Shown here piece by piece: positions 1 to 9,961 of a DNA stretch of 64,000 bases. The translations under genes and the position numbers were made by a program. Origin of the DNA: Globisporangium splendens (lineage: Eukaryota; Oomycota; Peronosporomycetes; Pythiales; Pythiaceae). Under the pieces are notes generated by a model that was not told the origin of the DNA, did no database searches, and was given only the letters and a program-made list of their open reading frames with translations. How positions within the stretch are numbered: position 1 is the stretch's first letter; each line of letters starts with the position of its first letter. Location of the stretch: the NCBI GenBank assembly GCA_006386115.1, contig VFIW01000033.1, positions 1 through 64,000 on the forward strand. Reading direction: 5' to 3'.

Positions 1-234
1 CAACAATCCAGCCTCAAGTGTCGCAACACCAACACTCACAGTTATAGGCCATGACACAAATGCAAACTTCACCAAGCCAACACCAACGATCGCAAAGCAA
101 CAAACAACATCTCACCCCAACAGAATTAAAGAGAAGCATTAGTGCTAGCATCACAGAGTACGCAAGGGCGTAGCGAGCAAGTAGAAGTCAGTTTGCCGTA
201 CTATTTATTAACAACAATATACGGACACCTTTCA
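1..234 (+). mobile_element. 3' end of a short tRNA-targeted non-autonomous element (cut by window start)
   Basis: This stretch matches the last ~235 bp of the short elements at 929-1609 and 2278-2951: the same AATTAAAGAGAAGCATTAG segment, the GCGTAGCGAGCAA segment and the terminal ACACCTTTCA. It stops directly against the 16-bp target duplication at 235-250. Only the 3' part is visible. An apparent small ORF across 142-528 runs through the junction into the spacer and is not a gene. Confidence 0.75.
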
Positions 235-250
235 ACTGAGCCAAAGGAGC
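235..250 (+). repeat. 16-bp target-site duplication ACTGAGCCAAAGGAGC (right side)
   Basis: Reverse complement is GCTCCTTTGGCTCAGT, the first 16 nt of the tRNA-Met genes in this window. It follows the 3' end of the short element and precedes AATATACTCG, which is the native 5' flank of the tRNA unit. The matching left copy of this insertion lies outside the window. Confidence 0.75.
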
Positions 251-855
251 AATATACTCGCCCTACCCCACACGCTCACAACACATTCAAAACAACACAC
301 ACAACACACGCGCTCCACACGCCACACCTCGCACACAACACACAACATCACACCATATTCACACACAACACCACGCGCGTCGCCACTCCCGCGACCTCCC
401 ACAGCCTCCGACAACCCCCTCTGCGCACACATGTTCATACCATGCATGTCGCCCCTCCACGAACCGAACCGAACCGAACCGAACCGCACGCGCGCACAAC
501 ACAACACAACACGGATCGCGTCTCTTGACCCCGTGTCCTGTCCTTGCGCTCGTCCTCCAGCTTCGCTCCAGACATCGCCCACACTCCACAAAAGCGGCTA
601 CACGGTCCACTGAGCGACGTCCGGTACGAAACCTACTCGCTTCAACATACATACATGCTTGATTGCTTGATTGCGTTATTGTGGAGGCGGCGTCGGAGAG
701 GCAAGAGCACCCCGACGAACTCACAAAGCACCTGGGAAGCATCCTCGACACCTGCCAAAGCACACATCCATCTGTCCATCGTGTGCGCTCGTTCAGCATC
801 CAAAAGCATCCAAAAGCATTCAAAAGCATTCAAAAGCATCCAAAACGAAAAGGAT
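251..855 (-). repeat. tRNA-Met array unit A, 5'-flank/spacer part
   Basis: Spacer of a repeated unit that ends in tRNA-Met. Nearly the same sequence recurs at 1626-2204, 9962-10576 and 17763-18369. It holds CA-rich tracts (AACACA-type), a CGAAC pentanucleotide run near 461-487, an AACAC run after it, and 10-11 bp tandem copies of AAAAGCATCC near 790-845. On the tRNA strand, the sequence next to the tRNA 5' end in the uninterrupted unit contains GAGTATATT, a TATA-like element. Small ORFs in both strands are low-complexity artefacts; I see no protein gene. Confidence 0.8.
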
Positions 856-928
856 TGCTCCCTACCAGGATCGAACTGGTGACCTTCAGATTATGAGACT
901 AACGCTCTACCGACTGAGCCAAAGGAGC
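856..928 (-). tRNA. tRNA-Met (CAT), copy A, elongator type
   Basis: A complete 73-nt cloverleaf reads on the minus strand. The acceptor stem GCTCCTT pairs with AGGGAGC, with discriminator A. The D-arm is GCTC-AGTCGGTAG-AGC, the anticodon loop CTCATAA (anticodon CAT) and the T-arm ACCAG-TTCGATC-CTGGT. A-box and B-box sequences are intact and there is no intron. The anticodon arm matches eukaryotic elongator tRNA-Met. Its native 5' flank has been replaced by the 5' end of a short element at 929. Function is likely, but expression is unproven. Confidence 0.85.
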
Positions 929-1123
929 ACTTCTCAATTTGCTCGCTACCCCACAAGTCGACTCTTCAGAAGTACCCAAGCCCACTCCACTTCCTCCACC
1001 TCTCTCTCACACCCACTCTGCCTGCAGTATGGGTGTAGGGAGAACGAAGAAGAAGCGCAAGAAGACGCGCGTTTGGAGTCTGCATCGACATCGCCTTCCA
1101 GTTCGCCTCGCAACTGTCCGTCG

Positions 1124-1147
1124 ATCGGCTCCGTCGGTAGAGCCGAT
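1124..1147 (+). repeat. A-box-like hairpin inside short element 1
   Basis: Arms ATCGGCTC and GAGCCGAT are perfect 8-bp inverted repeats. The core GGCTCCGTCGGTAGAGC differs at one position from the tRNA-Met D-arm GGCTCAGTCGGTAGAGC. It recurs at 2470-2493 in copy 2. It may be a relic of a tRNA-derived pol III promoter, but I see no convincing B-box downstream. Confidence 0.45.
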
Positions 1148-1255
1148 GCACTTGGCTGAGCGAAGCGACCCGCATTGCGCTTGAGCAACTGCAAGACGAC
1201 CGAGAGAGGTCGCGCTTGTGCGAGCGGGGAGTGCTCCGATCGCCAGCACGATCTC

Positions 1256-1372
1256 GAAGAATCAACCCAGAAGTGAAGAATCAACCCACAAGTCAAGAAA
1301 TCAACCCACAAGACAAGAATCAACCCACAAGACATGGTCCAACCCACAAGGGAAGAATCAACCCAGAATACA
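1256..1372 (+). repeat. Minisatellite of AAGAATCAACCCACAAG-type units
   Basis: About six imperfect 16-20 bp units in direct tandem, each built around GAATCAACCCA(C/G)AA. The second short element has the same block at about 2604-2722 with different unit numbers. Units are contiguous with no spacers, so this is not a CRISPR array. Confidence 0.75.
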
Positions 1373-1609
1373 TCCTCGAGTGTCTCACACCGACACTCAC
1401 ACCTCAAAACAGCAAGGTTTAAAGACCTGACGCACAAGCAACCTTCACCAAGCCAACACAAACGACTGCATAGCACAACCAAAATCTCACCCCAACAGAA
1501 TTAAAGAGAAGCCTTAGTGCTAGCATCACAGAATACGCAAGGGCGTAGCGAGCAATTAGAAGTCAGTTTGCCGTACTATTTATTCACACTAATATACGGA
1601 CACCTTTCA

Positions 1610-1625
1610 ACTGAGCCAAAGGAGC
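1610..1625 (+). repeat. 16-bp target-site duplication, right side of short element 1
   Basis: ACTGAGCCAAAGGAGC, identical to 913-928 at the left end of the element. It is followed by AATATACTCG, the native tRNA 5' flank. Confidence 0.8.
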
Positions 1626-2204
1626 AATATACTCGCTCCACCCCACACGCTCACAACACATTCAAAATAACACACACAACACACGCGCTCCACACGCCAC
1701 ACCTCGCACACAACACACAACATCACACCATATTCACACACAACACCACGCGCGTCGCCACCTCCGCGACCTCCCACAGCCTCCGACAACCCCCTCTGCG
1801 CACACATGTTCATACCATGCATGTCGCCCCTCCACGAACCGAACCGAACCGAACCGAACCGCACGCGCGCACAACACAACACAACACGGATCGCGTCTCT
1901 TGACCCCATCGCTCACAGTCCACAAAAGCGGCTACGCGGTCGGTCCACTGGACGACGTCCGCTACGAAATCTACTCGCTTCAACACACATGCTTGATTGG
2001 TTGATTGATTGATTGCGTTATTGTGGAGGTGGCATCGGAGAGGCAGGAGCACCTCGACGAGCTCACAAAGCACCTGGGAAGCATCCCCGACACCTACCAA
2101 AGCACACATCCATCTGTCCATCGTGTGCGTTCGTTCAGCATCCAAAGGCATTCAAAAGCATCCAAAAGCATCCAAAAGCCAGAAGCATCCAAAACGAAAA
2201 GGAT
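1626..2204 (-). repeat. tRNA-Met array unit B, spacer part
   Basis: Second copy of the spacer described for unit A, with a shorter middle: the GTGTCCTGTCCTTGC segment is missing after about 1906. It carries a shorter run of AAAAGCATCC units. No protein gene seen. Confidence 0.8.
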
Positions 2205-2277
2205 TGCTCCCTACCAGGATCGAACTGGTGACCTTCAGATTATGAGACTAACGCTCTACCGACTGAGCCAAAGGAGC
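2205..2277 (-). tRNA. tRNA-Met (CAT), copy B, elongator type
   Basis: Identical in sequence to copy A over all 73 nt, so all stems, the CAT anticodon and the A- and B-boxes are intact. Its upstream side is occupied by the second short element, starting at 2278. Confidence 0.85.
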
Positions 2278-2951
2278 ACTTCTCAATTTGCTCGCTACCC
2301 CACAAGTCGACTCTTCAGAAGTAACCAGACCATCCCCACTCCGCCTTCCCTCTCCCACACACTCTGTCTACAGCATGGGTGTCCGGAGAACCAAGAAGAA
2401 ACGCAAAAAGACATGCGTTTGGAGTCAGCATCCACATCGTCTTCCAGTTCGCCTCGCCAGTGTCCGTCGATCGGCTCCGTCGGTAGAGCCGATGCTCTTT
2501 GCTGAGCGAAGCGATCCGCATTGCGCGTGAGCAACTGCAAGACGACCGAGAGAGGTCGTGGTGGTACGAGCGGGGCGTGCTCCGATCGCCAGCACGGACT
2601 CGAAGAATCAACCCAGAATGCAAGAATCAACCCAGAATGCAAGAGTCAACCTACAAACCAAGAATCAACCTACAAACCAAGAATCAACCCACAAGCCAAG
2701 AATCAACCCACAAGACAACAATCCAGCCTCAAGTGTCGCACCACCGACACTCACACTTCAAGGAAATGACACAAATGCAACCTCCACCAAGCCAACACCA
2801 ACGATCGCAAAGCAACAACCAACATCTCACACCCACACAGAATTAAAGAGAAGCATTAGTGCTAGCATCACAGAATACGCAAGGGCGTAGCGAGCAATTA
2901 GAAGTCAGTTTGCCGTACTATTTATTAACAATAATATACGGACACCTTTCA
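2278..2951 (+). mobile_element. Short (~674 bp) non-autonomous tRNA-targeted element, copy 2
   Basis: Same organisation as the element at 929-1609: a LINE-like 5' end, a K/R-rich reading frame near 2375-2530 with a TKKKRKK cluster, the hairpin at 2470-2493, the minisatellite and the common 3' tail. Left repeat 2262-2277, right repeat 2952-2967. LINE1 starts directly after that right repeat, with no spacer or whole tRNA between. Confidence 0.7.
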
Positions 2952-2967
2952 ACTGAGCCAAAGGAGC
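2952..2967 (+). repeat. 16-bp target repeat between short element 2 and LINE1
   Basis: ACTGAGCCAAAGGAGC serves both as the right repeat of short element 2 and as the left repeat of LINE1. This implies that a 16-bp tRNA fragment is itself a sufficient target, or that the two elements inserted one after the other at the same site. Confidence 0.75.
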
Positions 2968-3051
2968 ACTTCTCAATTTGCCGGCTACCCCTCAAGTTGA
3001 ATCCAAGACCTCTTAGTCACCTTCTCCTGCATCTCAGCCTCCGACTTTCCC

Positions 3052-5661
3052 ATGGAAAATCCAGCTCCTCCCTCCCTCCACCAGCTGCCAGCTGTCGATA
3101 CTGGCTCGAAATCTGGGTCCGCACCCTCTGTCGTGCCTCGTCCCACTGTCAGCCCATCCCTCTCCAAAAATTTGGAAGGGTCAGAACCCACCCAAACGGG
3201 AAACCTGGTGACGCCACCTGTGGTCAACCGCCATGTCTCCCCTTCAGCGAGCAACTTGAATGCGATAACTGGTGTCGCAGACCAAGCCCCTACTCCTCCA
3301 ACCCAAGCAGCTGCTCCGCCTCCCGCTGACCCCGCTCCTGTCGCTGACCCCGCCGCCATGGTGGACGATCCGATGGAGTCTGGTGGGAATGCTCAAGTGA
3401 CGACCCTCGATCTCTCTGGCGACGACCCGATGGATCCTGCTGTCGCTGTCGCTCCTGCGAACGTGGACACTCGACTGTCCATGGCTGAGCTTCTGCGGCA
3501 ACAAGAACATCTTCGTCGAGACCGAGCTGTGATCGAAGCAACTCGCAGACGCGTCGAGACTCCGAAGCCTCTCGCTGTCGACATCGAAGCGATTGAGCGC
3601 CAGTACGCTGCTGGAGGCGACTGGTCGCACATCGCGTCGCGAATGGAGCAAGCGCGTCCCTACCATCTCCCGACCGCCAAATACGACATGGTGATCGAGA
3701 CTGGAAGAGCGCTCGCGAAGACTCCGCTCCAAAAGATCATGGCGTCGTTGGCCGGCACGAGCCACGGAAACGCAACACTCGATGAGCTGTACCAGCGCTT
3801 CGAGATCGGTCAGATCTCCAAGCTCCCCGGCGGCAACCTCCGGGTCAAGGTCAAGACGAAGGAAGCCTGTGTGCGCTTGGAACGCACCAAGGTGAACATC
3901 CTCGGTGGTACGTTCACGTTCAAGGAGTTCGACATCCTTGGCGACAGGTATTTCATCGACATTGTCAACGTCGATCCCGACGTGGACATTCGAGTGATCG
4001 TGCACCGACTGTTCCTCCTCGGGTGCCAGCCGGTGTACCACACCTTTCGCGAGGTGAACCTCGCGACGGGGATGACATCGGTGACCTGGCGAGTGTACTT
4101 CTTGTCCAGCTCGTGTCCAAGCGCGTTGGTCGTGAACGGGTCTGTGTGCGACCAGGTGTTGTTTGACAACAAGCTGCACCCGGCACATGGAAAGAATGCT
4201 CCGTTCCAGTCGGAGCGACAGCCGTATGGGTATCGCTCGCACCATGGAATCGACCTCGGGACTCCGGACAGTGTGTTCGCTCCTTCGAAGCCAGCTCCAG
4301 AGCAACCCCAGCAGCAACGACAACAGCCGCCGAGAACCTACGCTCAAGCTGCGAGTGCGATGCCGAAGCAAACCTCGCTACAGAAGGCAGTCGAGGAAGG
4401 AAAGAGACGGGAAGCCCAGCTCCAGCAGAGAGCTCAGCATGGCAAGTCGTCAGCTGAAACAGCGCTGACCAAGCCGCGAAGCAACTCCGATGTGCTCTCG
4501 ATCTCCATGTTCGACGACTCGCAAGGCAAGGTGACTCCACCAGGAAGTCCCAAACCGACAATGAAGTCCCCGACGCTGCTCTTGACGAATGGAAACGACG
4601 GTTTCTCCACCGTGACAAACAAGAAGAAGCGCTCGAGAAACGGAGTCGACTTCTCCAACATGCTAGTGAAACAGCAACCGCAGCCTCTGGATGGTGTTGC
4701 CACCACCAACTACTTCCAGGTGCTGCAGTCGATGGAAGTGTCCTTCGAAGTGAAGGATGTGGCTGCGGACAAGAAGTATGGTCCTCGGTACCAAGTGATC
4801 CCTGTCGATGTGAAGCGTCCCGAGGCGCTCAAGACGTCGACTGAGTCGGCTTTCTTCGTCGAGAAGCACCACACGAAGATCAGGAAAGCGTCGAAGGCGT
4901 CTCCGATCTTGGAGGTGTCCGAGTCGATGCTCAACGACGAGAACACCACGCTGCTCAACACCCTCCCGGATCGTCTTGCGCTCGCAGACACTCAGGTCGA
5001 GGGTGCGAGCAAACTCATCGACAACGCCACGAACCCCGACCACGTCATCAAGAAGGCAGTGGACTCACCGCTGGCGTTCAACAGCGCTCTGTCGCTCAAG
5101 ATGGCAGGAAGTGGACACGGAGTCGCAGAGCTCGCGCAGCTGCATGTGATCAACCGCGTGCTGTGCGCGACCCAGCCGAGCGAAGACACGACCTTCAGTG
5201 CGAAGTGGAAGAAGCTGATGAAGACGACGGTCCCGTCGAAGCGAGGCGACATGTTCAAGACGTGTGCCACGTGGTGGATGTCATCGGACGATATCAAGGA
5301 ACTATCGCGAGCGACGAAGGCACTCGGGTTCTTCGAGCTCATGCTGATGTCGATCGCGCCGACGATCTTCAGCAACGACCACTGGATCCAGTACCTGACT
5401 GGGATGCCGGTCGAGTGGATCCCCGCGCACCACACAAGACTCCTCCACCCCAACACTCTCCTCATGCTCTTGCGGTCGGACCTTGGTGCGCACTGCTTGA
5501 GTCAATGGAACGAAGTGCAGTGGCAGGGGTACTTGCTCGACGACCTGGAAGAGCTTCGCAAGCTCGATGGGTACTACCCGGTCGACGAGTCGGTGTTGCA
5601 GCTCCTAGTTGTCGAGGGAGAGGTGGTACTGGTAGCGGGAGGCTTGGCCACTCGTTGCTAA
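3052..5661 (+). CDS. LINE1 ORF1 protein (nucleic-acid-binding, gag-like)
   Basis: 869 codons from an ATG 84 bp inside the element to TAA. The N-terminal ~160 residues are proline/serine-rich and divergent between copies. A conserved stretch follows, beginning at the RRVETPKPLAVDIEAIERQY region, with an RRM-like core around residues 240-380 (segments such as GGNLRVKVKTKEAC). A basic NKKKRSR cluster lies near residue 523. The C-terminal ~330 residues are strongly conserved with the other two copies. No CCHC knuckle is visible. The likely role is binding element RNA in the RNP; this is inferred from its position before the endonuclease/RT ORF. Confidence 0.8.
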   Translation: MENPAPPSLHQLPAVDTGSKSGSAPSVVPRPTVSPSLSKNLEGSEPTQTGNLVTPPVVNRHVSPSASNLNAITGVADQAPTPPTQAAAPPPADPAPVADPAAMVDDPMESGGNAQVTTLDLSGDDPMDPAVAVAPANVDTRLSMAELLRQQEHLRRDRAVIEATRRRVETPKPLAVDIEAIERQYAAGGDWSHIASRMEQARPYHLPTAKYDMVIETGRALAKTPLQKIMASLAGTSHGNATLDELYQRFEIGQISKLPGGNLRVKVKTKEACVRLERTKVNILGGTFTFKEFDILGDRYFIDIVNVDPDVDIRVIVHRLFLLGCQPVYHTFREVNLATGMTSVTWRVYFLSSSCPSALVVNGSVCDQVLFDNKLHPAHGKNAPFQSERQPYGYRSHHGIDLGTPDSVFAPSKPAPEQPQQQRQQPPRTYAQAASAMPKQTSLQKAVEEGKRREAQLQQRAQHGKSSAETALTKPRSNSDVLSISMFDDSQGKVTPPGSPKPTMKSPTLLLTNGNDGFSTVTNKKKRSRNGVDFSNMLVKQQPQPLDGVATTNYFQVLQSMEVSFEVKDVAADKKYGPRYQVIPVDVKRPEALKTSTESAFFVEKHHTKIRKASKASPILEVSESMLNDENTTLLNTLPDRLALADTQVEGASKLIDNATNPDHVIKKAVDSPLAFNSALSLKMAGSGHGVAELAQLHVINRVLCATQPSEDTTFSAKWKKLMKTTVPSKRGDMFKTCATWWMSSDDIKELSRATKALGFFELMLMSIAPTIFSNDHWIQYLTGMPVEWIPAHHTRLLHPNTLLMLLRSDLGAHCLSQWNEVQWQGYLLDDLEELRKLDGYYPVDESVLQLLVVEGEVVLVAGGLATRC

Positions 5662-5701
5662 ACCAACTCCAACCCAGACAACGTGGAGCAACGTTAGTGT
5701 C

Positions 5702-8700
5702 GTGTCCGTCAACACTAACGGCATCAAGAAGAACGGTCACCTATTTATCGACAGCGTGCTATCGAAACGCTCGGTGGCATGCGTCCAAGAAACCAAGTTG
5801 AGCGACAGAACGCATCTGTCCAAGTTCAAGTTCCACCTCGACTCGAGCTTCAAGCACCGAGCCTTTGTGAACGACCCGAACTGCCAGCTCGATCGACCGA
5901 CGCGAGGAAGGAGCAATGGAGTTCTCACGGTGCTCCACTCCGACTTCCCAGGCTTCGACACGGCGGAAGAGGTCTCTCGACTCTCAGTCCCTGGTCGGTA
6001 TCTCGTTGTGAAGGTGATGGTCGAGTGTGCTCCCATCTACATCCACAACGTGTACGCACCAGTGGACCAGCAAGAGAAACAACAATTCTTCTCGAGTCTG
6101 GAGACCGAAGGGTTCGAGGATCAAGCGACACATTTTGTGTTGGGAGATCTGAACACTCCGTTGGACCCCAGACTCGACTCGTCGTCTCCCGACTTGCGCT
6201 ACGACCCTGGCAGGTCCAGCTGCTTGGAGTGGTTGGCGAAGCTGGGTGTCGTGGACGCGTGGCGGATCCACTATGACACCAAGCGAGTCTTCACCGGTCC
6301 CCTTCCTCGGAAGAACCGACTCGACTACATCTTGCTGTCGGAGGACTTCTACGAACGCTTCTACGACGACTCCAAGTACTTCCTGCCGAAGCATGCTGGA
6401 GACCACCTCGCACACAGTGTGAGCTTCCGGTCTGGTTCGCAGCTCCACGGTCGAGGGTACTGGAAGTTCCCTCGCTACCTCCTCGAATACCCGAAAGTGG
6501 TCTCGGCGATCGAGAAGGAGGCAGAGATGGTGCTCGACAAGCTTCGCACTTCGACATACCCTGGCAAGGTGTGGGAGAAGTGGAAGGAGAGCATCAAGTC
6601 CCAGCTCCAAGACGTGCAGAAGAAACTGCGGATGCAAGACACAGCTGCGATCAAAGAGGCTCAAGCGGCGTTGGACCAAGCGGCTGCTCGCTATCGAGGC
6701 GCGCCGACCGAGAACAACCGCAGCGAGTTCGAAGAAGCCATGAAGATGTACAAGGAGGCGGTCACGAGGACAAGTCAACACAACCAGGACAGTGCGTTCG
6801 ACTTCCAAGCGGCCAACTCCGAAAAGTCCACCAAGCACTTCTTCCGTCCGCTGGACACGAGCTTGAGAAGGGTCTCGATCGAGGAGGTGGTGACACCGAG
6901 TGGCAGTGTCTCTTCGAACCCTCAAGAGATATCGCTTCGCTTCCTGGAACACTGGGGGTCCGAGATGGGAGATCCCGACAGTCCAGCAGGAAGAGCTCCT
7001 CCACCGGACGAAGCCATGCAACGCAAGCTTCTCGACTCCATCGTCCGATTCACGTCGGAGACGGATCGAGACATCCTGAATGCACCAGTCACGTCTCACG
7101 ATCTGGGGATGCGATTCGACACATGAAGGCGACGTCGGCTCCTGGCATGGACGGCTTGACTGCTGGTTTCTACCAGGTCGCTCCGGACGTCTTCGGTGAG
7201 TGTCTCAGTCTCGTCTTCAACGACCAACTTCGACGAGGGGTTCTGCTCCCTTCTCAGCGCAAGTCTGCCGTCGTGCTTCTCCACAAGAAAGGCTCGAGAG
7301 CACAACCAGGCAACTACCGACCGATCGCACTCATCCCAGTCGACGTCAAGGTTCTCTCGAAGGCTCTCACCTATCGGCTGCAAAGTGTCGTACCGGACCT
7401 GGTCCACACGGATCAGAAAGGGTTCGTCAAAGGTCGATCGATCCACCACCATGTGCGGTTCCTCGCGGATCTGCAGGACTTGGTGACGAGTCGAGACGAA
7501 GAAGCGTATGCTCTGTTCTTGGACTTCGAGAAGGCGTTCGACCGAGTGAACTGGGACTACATGTTCCGGCTGCTCGAGCGAATGGGGTGTGGTTCGGAGT
7601 TTGTGCAGTGGGTGAGACTGCTGTACACCGAGCCGCAAGCGCACCTCGTCATCAACCAGAACATCCAGCCTGTGCTGTTCCCGACACGGGGAGTGAAGCA
7701 AGGCGACCCGCTCTCTGCGCTTCTCTTCCTTCTCACGATCGAGCCACTAGGAAACCTGCTGCGGTCCCACAAAGAGTTCGGAGTGTGCCTCACCGAGGAT
7801 CACACATCCACCAGTGTCTTCTTCGCGGACGACACGACTCTCCTGGGAGGCTCCATTGCGAGTGTGCAAGCGCAGCTTGAGCTCGTGGAGGAGTACTGCA
7901 ACGGGTCTGGCGCGAAATTAAACCTTGGCAAGTCGAACCTGATGGCACTGAATCGGAACGAGATCTGTCCCCAGCTCCCTGGTGTGCATGTGCTTGGTCG
8001 AGCCGAGTCGGTCAAGTTCCTCGGGATCCCCTTCAGTCAGTCGCCAGTCAACGACGACATCGTCAACTTCCTCGAGCAACGCTTCTACGACGGCTTCAAG
8101 ATGTGGTACAGACGAGCAAGGACTCTTCGCGGTCGTCTTCTTGTGGCGCAAACGATGGTCTTGTCTCGCTTGTGGCACTACACCCAGCACGTGTCGATCC
8201 CGTCGTCGGTCGTGAAGAGGTGGCAGTCGATGCTGAATCGGTTCGTCTTGAGTCGGAAGCACGATCGAGACGCGTCGCACATCCAGCTCATTCCGAAGGA
8301 GTTCTTGTATCTCCCGAGGAGTGAGGGTGGTCTGCAGATCCCAAGCATCGAAGCGCAACTGAAGCGACAACGCCTCCAGCATCTGCTCCAGTTCATGCGA
8401 GCAGTGAGCAAGCCAGACGAGCGAAGCTGGACGACACCGAGTGCGGAGCTGCTCACAGCGGTTCTTCCTCGAGTCGGTCGACGCACGGCGCTCTACTTCC
8501 TCACGGTCTCTCCTCTTCGACATGGCACGATGATCAAGTGGGAGTTGATCTCTGGTTGGTGGAAGGAGACGTGGGTCTGGTGGTACAAGATCCGATGGGA
8601 GATCTCGTGGCACGACCTTCCGACGGACGAGCGTGTCTGGTATGGTCTGAACCAGCCGATCTGGTTCCACTCGGATGCACAGCTCCACTACGAGCAGACT

Positions 8701-9789
8701 CCGAGGTCGCAAACCACCGCTGCACACCGCCGATGCATCGGGACGGTGCCAGAACCCCAGCGCGGGTTCCGTCTGCACATCTCGAGGGTCTTCGGCTTGC
8801 GCTCGCTGGTCGACTTCATGAGCAATGGTGCTTCCTGGCCGAGCGAGTCCGACTTCATCCAACGGCACCTCGACCTCACTCTCGCGTCTGTGGCTCTCGG
8901 TGTGCAATCCCAGTGGTTGCGTTCTCTGTACCGAGAGGCGACACAGATTGCGGTCCGACTTGGAGTGCGTGAGCTTGCACCTTTGTCTTCGGACACACGG
9001 AGTGAGAGTGCATTCCCTCACCTGGGATGCAAAAGTGGCTCGAAGGTGTGTCTGGTCCCAGCGATCCCGAGGAGCGCGCTTCTTCGAGTGGTGTGGAAGC
9101 CGGAGACACCGAACAAGTCCCACCCGATGTCGCTGCACTCTCCGAGTGTCGGTGACGAAGAAGTCAAGTCGTTCGTGAAGTACGGGAAGCATCTTCGCAA
9201 GATCCTGCTCCCCGTGTTCGAAGACCTACAGTTCCGCCTCGCGTTTCGGCTTCTCCCCGTGCGCTCGCGGTTCTGGTTCCTGCAACACTCGAACCCGCGC
9301 ATCATCTACTGCATCCGCGACGGGTGCGACGCAGTCGAGACGGAGAAACACTTGTTCTTCGAGTGTGCTCTCGCAACAAGACTGTGGGAGCACATACGGA
9401 ACATCATGGCGCCATTTGTCCGATCCCAGTTGACATGGACCATGATTGCGACAGCAAGGAAACCAGTCGTGCGAGATGAATGGATGGAGTGTGAGGACGT
9501 CATCGGAGACGTGTGGCACACGTTCCGTGCTGTGACCCTCCACTTCATCTGGTCGGACCGCAATCGGTGTCTGTTCGATGGAAGACAGTCCACACCGACG
9601 ACGCCAGCACTGCTGGTCATCTTCACCACTGCCAGTGCGCACTTCCGGTACAACCTGAGGTGTCGATACGACGACGATGAGAGAGCATCACTCGAGAAGG
9701 CGTTTACCAAGATAAGGAAGTATCCGCCTTTCGGTGACTTTGCGACGACCCACCCAGCAATGTTCCAAGTTCGTCACCTCCAGCACTAG
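5702..9789 (+). pseudogene. LINE1 ORF2: endonuclease-reverse transcriptase, broken by one frameshift
   Basis: The frame opens 41 bp after the ORF1 stop, with no ATG before the endonuclease domain; 5702 is a GTG. Endonuclease motifs are VQETKL, NVYAP, GDLNTPLD, RLDYILL and AGDHLAHS. RT motifs follow: HKKGS, NYRPIAL, FLDFEKAFDRVNW, GVKQGDPLSALLF and FFADDTTLLG. The C-terminal zinc-finger-like motif is C-x4-C-x7-H-x4-C near 9311. Compared with LINE2, one G is missing from the G-run at 7105-7108, splitting the protein into 5702-7126 and a downstream frame reaching 9789. The product would nick the tRNA gene and prime reverse transcription there. Confidence 0.85.
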
Positions 9790-9945
9790 TCTCCAGTCAG
9801 AAGATCTTTGACTAGAGCGCAACTCGCAAGATCCTGTACCATACCAAGTGTAGAGTATATTTATTCGAAAAGTAGTAGTATCTATATGTAGCTAGGCAGA
9901 TTGAGTCGTCACTCCGTCTAATTCTAGTAATATAGACAACTTTCA

Positions 9946-9961
9946 ACTGAGCCAAAGGAGC
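9946..9961 (+). repeat. 16-bp target-site duplication, right side of LINE1
   Basis: ACTGAGCCAAAGGAGC again, followed by the native tRNA-unit flank AATATACTCG at 9962. Confidence 0.8.

Larger units (their letters stand above)
929..1609 (+). mobile_element. Short (~681 bp) non-autonomous tRNA-targeted element, copy 1
   Basis: Bounded on both sides by ACTGAGCCAAAGGAGC (913-928 inside the tRNA; 1610-1625). Its first ~45 bp match the 5' ends of LINE1-3 (ACTTCTCAATTTGC onward), and its last bases (CACCTTTCA) resemble the LINE 3' ends (CAACCTTTCA). The inside is unrelated to LINE ORFs: a lysine/arginine-rich reading frame near 1029-1184, a hairpin at 1124-1147, a tandem block of AAGAATCAACCCACAAG-type units at 1256-1372, then a shared 3' tail. 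No RT or endonuclease is present. I infer mobilisation by the LINE machinery. Confidence 0.7.
2968..9945 (+). mobile_element. LINE1: full-length tRNA-Met-targeted non-LTR retrotransposon (ORF2 frameshifted)
   Basis: A 6978-bp element flanked by identical 16-bp repeats (2952-2967 and 9946-9961). It has a short 5' UTR, ORF1 (3052-5661), ORF2 (5702-9789) with APE-type endonuclease and reverse transcriptase, and a ~155-bp 3' UTR ending in ACAACTTTCA rather than poly(A). RT motifs resemble the L1/Tx1 branch, where site-specific members are known; that clade placement is inference. ORF2 carries a one-base loss, so this copy is probably inactive. Confidence 0.85.

Noticed and set aside
235..250. Partial tRNA-like sequences beside each element's 3' end
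   Set aside because: Only the first 16 nt of the tRNA are present, so these are target duplications, not tRNA genes.
142..1180. Multiple small ORFs on both strands in the array units
   Set aside because: They consist of CA-rich low-complexity sequence (His/Thr-rich one way, Val/Cys-rich the other), cross element junctions and shift with repeat length.
1256..1372. Possible CRISPR-like repeat array
   Set aside because: Units are directly adjacent and imperfect, with no unique spacers and no cas genes; the context is eukaryotic. It is a minisatellite.
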